Below, piece after piece: positions 13,414 through 26,098 of a stretch of DNA of 64,000 nucleotides. Positions within the stretch are counted from its first letter, which is position 1. Each line of letters begins with the position of its first letter. Source of the DNA: Panorpa germanica (lineage: Eukaryota > Arthropoda > Insecta > Mecoptera > Panorpidae). The notes under the pieces were generated by a model. The model saw only the letters and a list, made by a program, of their open reading frames with translations. It searched no databases and was not told where the DNA came from. Where the stretch lies: the NCBI GenBank assembly GCA_963678705.1, contig OY783217.1, positions 7,068,001-7,132,000 on the forward strand, given 5' to 3'. The translations under genes and the position numbers were made by a program.

Positions 13414-15036
13414 CAGACCCCTCTTTCCCATTGGGCACTTTGGGCAAGTGCCCAGGGCCCCGCGATCGATAGGGCCCCCCTCAGATCAAATACAAAGTTC
13501 CTAGTTCCTGTCAGACCATCAAACGATAACCAATATTTATTACCAAAAACTTATTTGATTCGAAGAAATCGAACCTAAATTACTGACTAAAATACCAACT
13601 TACTCACTTTTACTCGTAAATGCGCGAAGCTATTCTACTCTCGCCCAAAAATTAGGCTTTCCGACTTCAGCATGCTTAGATAAATTTAAATATATAATGG
13701 TATACTAAGCACATACCCATTTTAAAGAAAAATCATCAGTAGTACACTCATCATTTAATTTCCTATAAGCATAAATATAGTTCAATTTTTTTAGCTTGAT
13801 GGTTTAGAAGTTCTTAAAACAGAATTTGAAAGAAGAATAATAATCTAAAATTGCGATGATAGACCTGTTAATTTTGATTTTAAGGGGTCAAACTTTCTCA
13901 AAAATTTTTTTTTGACATCCCGAATAAGATTTTCAATGTACCTTTAAAAAAAAAATACTTGATTTTTTTTGGCCCAGTCTAATATAAATGCTAATAATAT
14001 GTACATATTTTATTTATTTACAATGAATTTTAATAAAACAATGGAATTTGTGATCTGATAGATTTGTTTTTTTGAGAACTTCAGTTCACATTGAGGTTTT
14101 TTTATTATAAATGAAGACTTCTTCATTATTACTTCCGTATATTCTACATAAAAACAATAATTTGTCAAATATCCATTCGCAATATAGACAGAGAAGGCAT
14201 TCGCAACATGACGATTCTTTTCGTACTAAATAAGTGTGGTATGATGGATCCAAATCCTCCTTCTTAATACCTTGAGTTTCCATGAACAAATTGTGTGGAT
14301 GTCCTTGAGAATTTTTTTTCGACGTCTAAACAGCGATTAAATTCGTATAAGAATATCAGTAAACGTTTTGATTTATTTTTTCGCTTGAAAACTCTCAATT
14401 CTGAAGACAAAGAGACAAAGTTGCAAAGAATTTGCTGAATTTTATTATGAAGATGTTAATGAGAAAGAGTTAGAAATAGAATGTTTGCATTTAACAGAAT
14501 ACTTGAAAATTGATGACAGTGAAAATAAGGATTGTATATAAAAAATATATCAACTTTTGAAAGAAAACAAAATTGAAGACACATTTCCAAATGTAGAAAT
14601 CGCATTGAGAATCTTTTTAAGCGTGATGGTAACTAACTGCAGTGGAGAACGCTCCTTCTCCAAATTAAAAGAATTAAAAATGAATTAAGAAGTACAATGC
14701 TTCAAGAGAGATTAACCAATTTGTCGCTGATGTCCATAGAATCTGATGTGCTAAAAAGCATAGATTTTGAAGAAGTGATTAACGATTTTGCCCATCTGAA
14801 ATCTAGAAGGGTTCCTCTTCAAATAACATAGATTTTTAAGCACTAATCTGTAAATGTTAAAAGAGTTACTTTTGTGGACTATATTACATTTATCTATTCG
14901 TTTCATGTGATTGTTAAATTTAACCTTGTTTATCTAGTTTCTTTGTCTATTCTAACAAAATAGTGTTCTGTCAAAGTCATAGGGGCCCCATTATCCTAAC
15001 ATGCCCAGGGCCTCCAATAGGTCAAAGACGGCCCTG
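13414..15036 (+). mobile_element. Decayed hAT transposon (1,623 bp) with 8-bp target duplication TCAATATA
   Basis: The left tip CAGACCCCTCTTTCCCATTG and the right tip, read in complement as CAGGGCCGTCTTTGACCTAT, are imperfect inverted repeats. Both continue into the CCAGGGCC and GGGGCCCC motifs common in arthropod hAT ends. TCAATATA occurs immediately outside both ends (13406-13413 and 15037-15044). The right half holds the remains of a transposase C-terminus. The left half has no recognisable coding sequence, so most of the transposase gene is lost or deleted. Confidence 0.9.
14400..14831 (+). pseudogene. hAT transposase C-terminal (dimerisation) fragment, broken
   Basis: In one frame the sequence encodes the hAT C-terminal dimerisation region: a FPNVEIALRIFL helix and the signature CSGERSFSKLK, with an NELR-STMLQERL-type stretch continuing in another frame. 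This is the pattern of ZMYM-type hAT transposases. The frame is interrupted by a TAA around 14539 and by a 1-nt frame change just after SFSKLK (about 14685). It ends at TAG 14829-14831. It cannot encode an active transposase. It lies inside the element at 13414-15036, in the orientation of its right end. Confidence 0.85.
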
Positions 15037-15481
15037 TCAATATAATAATCAATAATAATATAAGCTATGTATAAAACACCTAATTTGTAACAATATTTTG
15101 CTGTACGCAAATATTTAATAGAGCAAATACCTTTAGCTATATGTAAAAATAAATGACAGCGTGATGCCGCATGTTTTATCTTTGAGTTAATGTAAAAATG
15201 TGAATGTTGATTTTAAAAGTTTAGAAAACGAATAAATATTTACATTATATCGTTTATTTTAAATTCATTCACAAAACCTAATGGTAGATTAATAAACTGA
15301 CCCGTTAAAATCCCGTTTTGACGGAGACAATAGTGTTCTTACGTATTATTCTCAATGTCTTAATAAGTAAAGCGTTGTACATATACGTGCGACTTAAACA
15401 TGCGATATCCAAGATTTGTTGAAAGAAGTTGTACAACACGACCACACTAGTACGACATGCAACTTAATACGTCGGAAGCTT

Positions 15482-15732
15482 CCCAGTAAACATTTTGGAG
15501 CATTTTGGAGTCACTTTGACATCATATTGGAGATGCGTATGATTTTTTTGTCATGAAAGAGTTCAGTTTCTCACAATCGTTCATATGAAATGTCTGTTTT
15601 ATCGGCTACAGATGACGGAACCACTCCACCTGTCGGAATACAAATGAAGATAAAGTTGATGCGAACTATAATTGAAGTGAAATAGTGATAGAAACGTCAC
15701 AAAAAGGGACACTTCACCAAATGTTTACTGGG
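15482..15732. mobile_element. Short MITE (251 bp) with CCCAGTAAACATTT inverted ends
   Basis: The left end is CCCAGTAAACATTTTGG (15482-15498) and the right end is CCAAATGTTTACTGGG (15717-15732), inverted over 14 bp. No ORF of note is present. Flanks show no obvious long target duplication, so the superfamily is unassigned. Confidence 0.7.
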
Positions 15733-16555
15733 TTTCATATTTCGAAGGAATTCTTTCAACTTGCTTCAGAAAAAATAGTATTTAACAAAGTGTCATTTGC
15801 CATTTAAACACCGTGTTTTTATTTATTTACTAAATAAAGAACTACTAAACAACTAAAGAACGTCAACACACAATAAGATTATACTGGAGACTGCCTAGGT
15901 ACTCGACCCTTTTGCTCGAGGTCACATTCAAAATCTATTATATAAGAAAAATGAATAGATCCTTTTACACATTCCTGAATTTTGCATACTTGTGCTAAAG
16001 TATATGATACCCTTTACAAGTTATAAATAGAAACACTTTGACAGTTGTTGCAAAATCAGTCATCTCTCTCAAGTGTGAATTATCCAAAAATAAACAAAAA
16101 ATACATTAATGTAATCAATATTTGAAACAGATCACTATCGCCATCTATCAATAGACACAAAAAAAACCTTTCAAGAAAGCGCATGACATTTAATTACTTC
16201 AAATCATTGATTTCAATTTTAATTAAAACTAATTTGATATTTCAGATTTCGTGCAATTAGTGTTGTCAATTAAAGTTTTGATAAAGAACAAATAATGGTA
16301 TCAAATTCAATATTTCTTATCGAAATTTGTTAATGTTGAAGTATTTGGCAGATCTAAGTATAGATTTATCGGCCTCAGGCGGAGGCACACGTCTAAGGCA
16401 TATTATCTTCTTATTAATTATAATTTAACTAATTAATTATTTGACAAATGGACTTTCATTATATAACACAATCAGGTGACTTGCACTGGTTCATTCTTGA
16501 TTTTTCTAAATTATTTTATTTTATTATTATTTCAATTGCTGGTAAACCATATTAT

Positions 16556-17231
16556 CAGTAGCGAATTTAACTACAAGCGCATAAGACACACGACTGGTTT
16601 CCGAGGGGCCCCGTAACATTCATTTGAGTACAATTCTGTAGCTACTTAATATTAAAGAAGACTGAAGAGGACCAAACTGCAAGACCTGACCCAATGATTC
16701 TACTGTTAAACTGTACAGAAACATTCAGGGTCTGCGATTTTTTAATAGTTTCTAGGTTTAGGTAATTTTTTGTACAAGAATCTGAAATAGTCATCAGATT
16801 TATCTATGTCTATCAGATCTAGTTTAATTGACAAATTTGACTAAACGGTAAATTTTCTTTTTGAACGTACACTTGTTTAAATACATTTACCCATTTCTTT
16901 CTTAGGACCCTATTAACAATGCAAATCGGGGCCTTGGTGTAGAGCAATGGTGGTGAATGTGTAATCAGTAACATAGCGTGTCTTAGAGGGGTATCAAAAC
17001 TTGTTGGGGGCCCAAATGATAGGTAAAGATTTGTTACAAAAGGAACAAAAACGCTCGTATTGAATTGAAATAATTACATATTGATTATACGTTATTACTT
17101 ATAATTAATACTTCTAGGAACTAAGGTAAGTACGGCCTAAGAGACATTTTTCGAATTTTTGCTAATACACGTTTGGGACCACTGTATCCCGGGGGCCTCG
17201 TATCATTGATACGGCGGTAGCTACGCCACTG
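16556..17231. mobile_element. Probable degenerate hAT-like element
   Basis: The right end in complement reads CAGTGGCGTAGCTACCGCC, a very common arthropod hAT-type tip, and is followed inward by GGCCCCCGGG. The left end CAGTAGCGAATTTAACTAC is a weaker match, followed inward by GAGGGGCCCC. No matching 8-bp flanks were found, so the left boundary may be wrong. Confidence 0.5.
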
Positions 17232-18937
17232 TGTGTAATACTGGTGTTTTAAGTACCTAAAAATTTAATTTATGATTTTTCGTCATGTTCTTTTAGAAAA
17301 GTATCATTTTTAGTTTTTTCTTTCTTTCAAAAAACAATAACGACATAAATGTATTTTTCGTACCCCCTAATTCACCCCTTATACACAACTCTGCTCATCC
17401 CCATTCGTCTGGGTATGAATTATTCTATCCGAAATGAAACACTGCTGGCAGAAATAACCATCGATCTATAAAAACCCACGCTGCATAACGTAGCTTTTGA
17501 CGTAAAAGCAGTTTATTTCTGGAAAATGAAAATTTGAAAATTAGACATCTATCTAAAATATCCATTAATATTTTAGATGTAACGGTCATGGATTATTTTT
17601 ATTTCTAATGGTCAGTCTACTAAATTTTATTCACGTACTTTTAGGTAAACATCTACAAATACTTAAAAATATTAACAACTTGTTTTGATAGAAACAAGAA
17701 AATTATTACGTTTCTGTTATGAATAGTAACTTTAATTTTGAATAGAAGCGTGGTTTACATAGTGCAGTTATTAAAGAATAATTTAGAAGTTAAAAAAAAA
17801 TTACCACACTAAGCAGAAATCGGAAACTAATGTAATATTTTTTATTCAATGTTACAAATTATTATTTAGCGAATCTAAGCTTATTTTAAAATAATTCTTT
17901 TTATAAAATACCGTTAATGTTTATCGTGAAACCATTATGAAATTGAGCTAATTGCTATTATCGGTTAACCAAAATAAACGAAAAAGGCTTTTCTAGTTAA
18001 ACTTCCAAATTAAAAACCACGGTTGTTATAGAATATTTCTCTCGTTAAGACCTATTTATCTCGTAAATTTTATCGTATTTGCTAAATAATTTTTTTCCAT
18101 TTTCCATGAATCCAAGCTGAGACCATAATTATTCTGTTCGGTAACAGAAGTAATCGAAAAAAACTGTTACCGTTCATGTCAAAATTTCAAAAAATAAATT
18201 TATTTGGAAACCGTTTTTGGCATGTTTTCAGTTCTGCTATATAGAACCGTAAAAAATAAAATGAAACAGAAAATTTTTCATAATCAGGTTCTATTTAATA
18301 AATATTATTTGAAACAGATACTCATCTTCGAAAAGACTATACAAGGAAATTTATAAAATTAAATATTACACCATTTTCACCATCAATACTGATTCAGTAT
18401 TTTTCCAACTAGTTCTAAATAATCAATGATTATCACATGAAATAGAAGTACGAGTCGGGCCGTCCCAAACCTCAGATATTGTGTTTGATTATGATTTATT
18501 CTTAGTACAATTATCGTAAGGACTTCCTCTATGATAAGACGAAGACCTAGACCACATGTCAGATGGGAGATATAAATAATTGACAGTCGTAAGTTTTATG
18601 ATACGGTTGTGGGACTGATACCACGATGAGATTTACATCATTATAACACACTGTCTTGTCAATAATGTTAATGTGCATTTACACTCTTAAATTTCCATAA
18701 ACCCTGTTTTGATTTCTGTAAAACTGCCTTATTTGTTTATAAAGTTAACTATTAAGAACTTAAAAGTACAATTATTTGTTAATTACTCACAATATTATAG
18801 AAGATATCAACAATTAAAAATCTATACTCTACTCGTCAAACTATTGTCGTCTCTCTTCTACAACATACGAGTAAATGAGACTTCTACTTTCAGTAAATAT
18901 TGAAAATATTTAATCTTGTTAAAGTAGTTTACAACCT
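17232..18937. other. AT-rich intergenic sequence
   Basis: Nothing recognisable was found. Short ORFs here have no motif, no neighbouring splice pattern and random-looking composition. Confidence 0.5.
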
Positions 18938-19541
18938 AATGGGATTGTGACCTATGTCTTAATTTCTATAAAAGTGTACTATATATTGATAAAGTGGGTT
19001 ACTAGAACCTCAAATGTTCAATTATTTTTTAATAACTCCTTATATGTGAAGAGATATTAACAATTAAAAAAGTCATTTTTTTTCTTTAAATATTAAAGGG
19101 ATTCAACGTTGTACACATTCCAAATACATGTGACATCACAACCGCTGCCAACCTTACAGCTCATAAATCTCTGCTATATGTATTTATATATCAAAATATC
19201 AAATATTATTTACAGCTATTTCAAGGAACAATAAAATTTCAATATTTTATCTGCCGTAACAGAGTTAAATAAAATAAAAACTTATTATTCTTTGATTTGA
19301 CTTGATTATTTCGACCACCAACAGCTACAGAACATTACCACAGCACTGACCTACTCAACAAATAACAAATAATACAAATATGGCCGACCATTTCTAACGC
19401 TAAAACTACAATTCAAATTTTTAAAAACTGTATCTTTGTCAACATTTAGATATTTAATAAAATGGACACGTCAATACACATTTATTAACATCAATTTCAA
19501 TCAACAATTGAAAAATCGACCACTAAAAAATGACGCCCATT
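18938..19541. mobile_element. MITE family A, copy 3 (604 bp)
   Basis: The left end is AATGGGATTGTG. The right end is eroded to GACGCCCATT. The interior matches the copy at 12355-13002 nearly end to end, with small deletions. It is non-coding. Confidence 0.8.
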
Positions 19542-20702
19542 GGGGGGTCATATTTCCATGTACCACGTATATATAATTAGAGTGAGTTCAACATAGCAAC
19601 GTAAGATGGCAGCTGCAGCATTGCTAGGTTAGTAACCCGAATAAATAAGTAATCTTTAAGACGTATTTAAACCACGTGTAATAAATTATAGAATATTGAT
19701 CAGACGTAACATGCTTCGCTGTTAATAAAATATAGTGTTCAATAACATCAATAAATAAACATATTGCGTTGCGACTGGCAATTTAAAAACTGCAAATAAA
19801 TACTGAATATTTGCATGTAAATAAGTATATAAAATATCTATGAAACTTAATATTGAATATAAAATTACAGACAACAGGGTATATACAATTTTATATACTC
19901 CTAAAGAGTCACGAAAAATAAAAGTGAAATATATAGAGGGTGTCCCACAAGTAGCACGTCACATGATACCGAAGGTAGCATCGAATAAATCCTAACATAA
20001 CCTCAGTAAAAGTCGCATGGTTTTTGAGATATCGACAGTTTAAAGTTTTTTTTTAACATTGTTTGTGCCAGCGTTTTCCCTAATACAAAACATAGACAAC
20101 AAATTTTAATTGATTAGAAAACGGCGTGAAAAAACACAAACCTATGTAATAATAATAGAAAACGATTTATTTACTTTTTCATTTACTAAGCAACCGGGGG
20201 AGAATTTATTGAATTTGCAAATATCATTTTATAGTTTATACCTTTAACATAGTTTTGTTCGGCGTCTTAGCGGCGCCATACATTGCAACTGTTGGCTCCA
20301 ACGTGTACATAAAACATTTTTATAATTTACTTTAAAAGTTGGTTAATCATAACGATAGAAACTAGTTTTCTTTTTATAGTTTACTGTAGTTACAGTTTTT
20401 ATATGCTTTCTATATTGCAATCACTCTAAAAGTTGATTGATTAGTTAAATTGATTCTGTAACATTTTATTTTGGTGTTATTAGCTGAACTGGCTACTGCT
20501 GACTTTAAAAAGTGGATCGATACTAAAAATATTAGCTACGAATAAACGAAACGAGTTATAGTTTTGTAGATAAACAATCCTTATTTTCAAGATATAATAG
20601 GTTTAATTTAATTTAAATTTAAAACTATTAAAAAAAATTGATCAATTTTTTTATTTATATAAATTAACAAATTCAAAACTTACATTCCTACAAATTAAAT
20701 AC
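19542..20702. other. AT-rich intergenic sequence
   Basis: No gene seen. A GGGTGTCCCACAAGTAGCAC block near 19939 resembles the start of some repeats, but no partner was found. Confidence 0.4.
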
Positions 20703-21909
20703 CAGAGATGTGCGTTTTTCAAATACATATACTCAAAATGCAAATACAAAATAGTAAATACCTATTTTCTATTTTGTATTTAAATACCTTTTAAGAGTAT
20801 AGAATTCCATATTTTATTTGAAAACTTTTACCAAACTATTTCCTATTTGGAAAATACTCTGAATGAGGTTATATTTAAATTTTTATGTACCGTTTTTGCC
20901 GCTGCCGTGCTGTGACGCTTATTATAGCAGTGCAACGTTGCCAAGTGTCAAATATGGCGAAAAATATTTTTTTAAATATCATAATTTGAATTTCATTTCT
21001 AATTATCTTTCCAGGATGAACGGTTACATAGTATTTTTACAATATTGACGTGTCCCGCCAATATTCACCTTTCTAATGCATAGTTTTTTTTTATACTACA
21101 CAATATAGAACATACTCATATTTATTGATTTATGATCACATGTACCCATTTCCCCATAAGAACAATGTATTTTATGTCAATTTTCAACAATTAATTTCTT
21201 TAAAATATGAACGGTTACCTATGCTAAAATTTTAACAGTAGAATCATTGACCACTAATCTAGACGTAAAAAAATTTTGAGCTCTTAAATCGAAAATTATT
21301 TTCTTGTTCATACATCCTTAATCAGTAAACATTATTTTTTGAATATAAACTTAAAACCCCACCAACATTAGCACCATCTATGATCTAAAAGTATCTGCAC
21401 AATTTTCTTAGAATTCTAATTTGAAATGATAGATGTGCCTATTATTTTATTATCCTTCCTGTTACCCCCACCATAAGACATCTGATTTTCGTTTACCTAA
21501 ATTAGTTTATCATATTTTTGGAAATACATAAAGAACATATTTTTAAAATACAACACCTGTTTGCCAAGTTCTGCCCTGATAGAACGTCTCTTTTCGTTTG
21601 GTGGAATGATAATGAGAACTCATCGACGAAAAATGAAAAATAAATTATTAGAACAAATAGTGGTATTAAAATCCATGACATAAATAACATATATATCTTA
21701 TGTAAATTCTCATAATTATTAAAAAAAAAACATTTATATTAGTAACATAAAGAGTATTCTATTTTCTCAAAAGTATTTTTAAAATACGTATTTTGTATTT
21801 AAATGCTAACATGAAATTTATTTTGTATTTTGTATTTGAAATAGGAAAATAACAAGGTATTTGCATTTTATATTTAAATGCTTTTGAAAAGCATTTGTGC
21901 ACATCTCTG
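20703..21909. mobile_element. Non-autonomous hAT element (1,207 bp) with 8-bp target duplication TTAAATAC
   Basis: The ends are CAGAGATGTGC (20703-20713) and GCACATCTCTG (21899-21909). Further inward both arms are rich in TGCAAATAC- and TTTGTATTTAAAT-type sequence in inverted order. TTAAATAC lies directly outside both ends (20695-20702 and 21910-21917), a perfect 8-bp duplication. The two short ORFs inside (20863-21048 plus, 21502-21690 minus) are not transposase-like. Confidence 0.9.
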
Positions 21910-21917
21910 TTAAATAC

Positions 21918-24444
21918 AATTCTAATGATCACAGAGTACTAATATAAAACAAAGCCTAAGCATGTTCGGGATATACATGTCTGCCAATAAAACGTAGAGG
22001 GGTACTGTGATATGCATACATATAAATCGTATTATGCATGCGAATGTATAAAATAAAGACTTCTTCGATACAGTTGTGTATTGATAAACATTAAAGTAGT
22101 AACGTCGTCTAATAAAGTGCAGTAATGCGACTACATATTACTGAAAAAGTCGGAGGTCCCATTTAGTTGGCTCCAGTATTAAAGAGCCATAATGCATTGT
22201 AGTAATAGAATACCGACCATTCCAGGTAAATATAATTTTGCAATTCCCTACCTCCTCGTAAAATTGATATCCAGATCCCAGTTTCAATATCACGTTCAGC
22301 GCTGCGAGGTCGCAAGCAGTGAAGCATTTCCTGTAACGCTTCGTGCCGTTGCCGTCTTTAACTCAACATCCAAAGAAGACAAACGACTAGCGAACTGCAG
22401 GAATTCCTGCACATTTTTGTTGCACATGAACCTGTTTGGACCTGATTTGACAAGATGCAAATCATAGAAACTGGTTAATAATAGAGTGTTGCAACATTGT
22501 ATACTTTATTTTGCATGTTTTATCCTGATCGTCTAAGATCACAAAGGCCCAAACCTACGTCGTTTTAGAAAAGTTGAAATTACGTAGTTAAGAACGCATA
22601 CGTACTTGCTAGTTTAAAATCGGAAGCAAGTGCAAAAGGTAAAAAAAAAACCTGACTTACCTGTTTTTACAGAATATTATTCAAAACCAATATTTACTAT
22701 TTCCAGACCTGTCGTGTGGGCCCTAACTTCCACCAGACGCTTAAAATCTCTTAAACATTTTTGGAAAATTACGGTATTAAAGATAAGATAAGGTACTAAA
22801 AATTTAAGCTTGCTACTTTGACAAAAACGCAAAGAGAAACTCAGGATCAGGATGTTGTTTTAATCAACATTTTAAATAAAATTAGTTCCCCACATTAAAT
22901 GTATGTACATACGTGTTTTTGCAATGACGATTAGTTCCAAAGAAAGCAATAGACGCAATTGCACCAGAAAATTGTTTATCGCCTTAGTAATTAACCAAAC
23001 ATGATATTATCAACACGTTTGTCATTATTACAAATACAACATGGCACAAGCTGCATTGTGCATATACCGCAGCCACCTGTTTGCTTTGATAAGTATTACA
23101 AAATGTTAGGAATTAATGAGAAAATTGTTATCAGATGCAAATATTAGGTACGCGGCTACTTTGAAGATATTTAAATAGGATAGTCATAAATATACTGCGG
23201 AATAACGTAATTATAATCAAATCGCATTTTATATAATTTAACATCTGATTTAACGTGCTGAAAACTTCTTCTAGGAGCCTCGTACATTACCAAAATTCAT
23301 AAAAACAAATAACATTAATCGATTATTGAAGCGAGACATTTTCTTTGAGAAAATGAAGTACATTTATCCAAACATGTACATCATTTGTTTTAAAAGAGAA
23401 ATCTGTCATTATTCTCAAAAGAGTTTTGGTTGGAATCTTAGATAGCATATTCTTGTATTAACAAAAGCTACTATTTTTAAACCTACTAATCAATCCCGGA
23501 AAACGAAAAAAAATTATCGAATAATTTATTATATAGTATATTTATAAAAATATATGTTTACTGAAAAGAACAGCATGTAGCATCTCAAAGATATATTGGA
23601 TAATTTGATTCCTTCTAAAATCAGTCTACCATTCCGTTGAGCCTTCGACAATGCAACAACAAGAACAAATTTTTGTTAAACGAATTCCTATTGCAAGGAT
23701 TATGGTTGCCAATGTAAATATATTTATCTATCCATAGTTTTACGGGTTCGGAAAAATAACCATAAGTCGCGACAAATATTTATTTATTTATAAATTAAAG
23801 GAAATTATTACGCAAGGTCAAAAACAATTAATATAAAAAGAACAAATGCAGCAAATTAATGCATGAGTTCAAAATAAAACAAACTCTTGTTTAGATTAAT
23901 TACTAAGCTTAAAAAATTAAAGAAAGTTCCTCCTAAGAACTAAACGCTAATTCATATATTATATACAAAATCATATGTACTATTATAAGTTATAACATAC
24001 TGTAATACATAAATATACTATATGTAATATTTTTTACTTAACACTTACGTACGCTTAAAAACTTTACTAATATATAAGTTTAATATGTAACATTATATAA
24101 TCCTCTATTAAAAGTTTAATTTGCGGCATAAAATTAATTGAAAACTTGGAAACATAAAATGATTTTGATGTCATTCGCTCTAAAATATATTTTTCAATAA
24201 CTTTTTTGCCAAGAGAATTAAGAAAAGCTTACTCGACCATTTTTATTTAATTCTTTTAACTAAACTGAGATTGGCAAAAATTTGTGTAAAATTATTTCTA
24301 GTTACCAAGAAGATAAAATTATAACAAAATTTATTTATTATAGAAAATTATTTTATATATATACATTACATAATTTAAACAAAATGAGGATATTGAAAAT
24401 GAGATGAAGGAGAGAAGACATTGTAATGCTGAGGGCCTCCTCCT
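21918..24444. other. AT-rich intergenic sequence with unassigned patches
   Basis: The patch at about 22190-22470 is less AT-rich and open in several frames, but matches nothing I know. The rest looks like ordinary AT-rich spacer. The 3' UTR of IER3IP1 should lie just left of 24445; AATAAATAAA is present on the minus strand near 24340. Confidence 0.4.
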
Positions 24445-24942
24445 TTATCCAAGAATTAATTTGAACACAATGACCAACACGTTAAACAGTATCAGAGGAA
24501 CTGCAAAAATAATTAGATATAATGTAAGAAATATCATTGCGTATGGAATCATTAAGTGTAAAGTTACTTACTTCTTGTAACTGTCCTAATAGAACGTACT
24601 AAATTTAATAGCTGCATTTTTATCGTTGGTTGCTCTCCAAAACCCTGAACTTGACTATTTGCACCCCAACCAACTGAAATAAAATTTATTAGCATGAAAT
24701 AAAACGTACATATTAATTACAATTAGTTTAATTTTATAAGAAGTTAAAGAAATTGAAGCAGCATTAACGTTATCATTAATATTTTAATTATAACTCCAAA
24801 GAATAATATTAAGAACAATTTTTAGGTTATACACGTCATTAATAATTGTATTACCTTTAGCTAAAAACCTTTCTTCATGTAAAACACATACTGCATTTAA
24901 AACCAATAAACCAGCTTCAAATAAGTTCCATAAGGTAAACAT
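24445..24942 (-). CDS. IER3IP1: IER3IP1 / Yos1-like small ER-Golgi membrane protein
   Basis: Three exons: 24855-24942, 24572-24673 and 24445-24500. They give 81 residues, close to the 82 of the human protein. The N-terminal helix (FTLWNLFEAGLLVLNAVCVL) is followed by HEERFLAK, GWGANSQVQGFGEQP, a LLNLVRSIRTVTRIPLI segment and a C-terminal hydrophobic helix ending FKLILG. This order and these motifs match IER3IP1 (yeast Yos1), a two-helix protein of ER and Golgi needed for ER-to-Golgi traffic. The second donor (AGA A then GTAAGT) is fixed by phase and by the Ile-Pro-Leu continuation. It lies head-to-head with PMVK, with starts 396 bp apart. Confidence 0.93.
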
Positions 24943-25337
24943 CTTTAATTAATTTTATTGATAAAACATAAAAATATCTTATTTTAACAAGCTGTCTGAA
25001 ACTTACAGCTTTGACAATTGAATTGTATACGAACATCTAGTGCACTCTATTAGTGAAATCAGGAAACTAAATAGCACTGCTGTCACCAGCTGGTCACCAG
25101 TTGTATTTACTTTTGGCATTTGTATCAATTTGTATATACGTTGACTTGTTGACTGATGTTGCTTTTGAACACTGTTATTAAAAGAAATTAAAACAATCAG
25201 TAACTTTATCTATCGTGACATTCATTAAAAATTTAAATACATTAAATTAGACTATAACGTTCTAGAAAGAATATTATTATACTTCGAAGAATTATAACTT
25301 ATTTAACCAAGTACATAAAATAATAGAATCTACGAAA
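24943..25337. promoter_or_regulatory. Shared spacer between divergent IER3IP1 and PMVK
   Basis: The two start codons face away from each other across 395 bp, so both 5' UTRs and both promoters must fit here. I see no clear TATA box placed for either gene. The bidirectional function is inferred from layout only. Confidence 0.55.
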
Positions 25338-26098
25338 ATGAATATTTCTAATAAAACAATGCCACATTGTCTTATTCTAATTAGTGGCAAAAGAAAATCT
25401 GGAAAGGATTTTATTTCAGATAAATTACATGAAGTGTACGTATTATAATTATAATAACAGTAATAATTAACTTACAAAGCTAACTTACACTAATTAGATT
25501 TTACAATTTAATGCATTTGCTTTTAGACTTGGGAAAGAAACTGCAGAGATCATAAGAATTTCTCACCCAATAAAGAGTCACTGGGCTAAAAGTTCAGGAT
25601 TAGATTTACAAGAATTATTGAGTGATGGACCTTATAAAGAAAACTACCGTCGAGATATGTTAATATGGGGAGAAGCAATACGAAAAACTGATTATGGTTA
25701 TTTTTGTAGAGCTGCTTGCAGCACTGGTAAATTTTGATATACATAACACATAAAAATATATATTTAAAAAATGTATATTTAGCAATGTTATAATTACATT
25801 TTTAGCAACGAAGCAGATTTGGATTGTAAGTGATGTACGTAGAAAAACAGATGTAAAATGGTTTAAAGAAAATTTTAATAATATAATTTTCATAAGGATT
25901 GAAGCAAATGATGAAATTCGAGAGAAAAGGGGTTGGATATATACCGCTGATATTGATGATGGACAATCAGAATGTGATTTGGATGATTATATCGAATGGG
26001 ATCTAAGAATTAATAACGATGGAACGAATAATATACAGTCTACTCTAGTAGAAATACAGAATTTATGCAAAACTAAATGCTCTCTATTGACGATGTAG
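25338..26098 (+). CDS. PMVK: Phosphomevalonate kinase (animal type)
   Basis: Exons 25338-25435, 25527-25726 and 25806-26098 encode 196 residues (human 192). The enzyme converts mevalonate 5-phosphate to the diphosphate in the mevalonate pathway; in insects this feeds juvenile hormone, dolichol and ubiquinone synthesis rather than sterols. The P-loop motif SGKRKSGKDF is at about residues 15-24. KENYRRDMLIWGE, YGYFCRA, IWIVSDVRRKTDVKWF and RGWIYT follow in the same order as in the animal NMP-kinase-fold PMVK. The start at 25338 gives MNISNKTM; a second in-frame ATG seven codons on is an alternative. The first donor is GT|GTACGT, set by phase. AATAAA is at 26185-26190. This is not the GHMP-type ERG8 enzyme of fungi. 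Confidence 0.95.

Noticed and set aside
14086..14289. Minus-strand 67-codon ORF inside the hAT element
   Set aside because: It has no transposase motif and is opposite in strand to the recognised transposase remnant.
21963..22180. Possible solo LTR (TGTTCGGGATATAC start, AATAAA inside)
   Set aside because: No matching direct repeat, no target duplication and no primer-binding site could be shown. The resemblance is only to the general look of copia-type LTRs.
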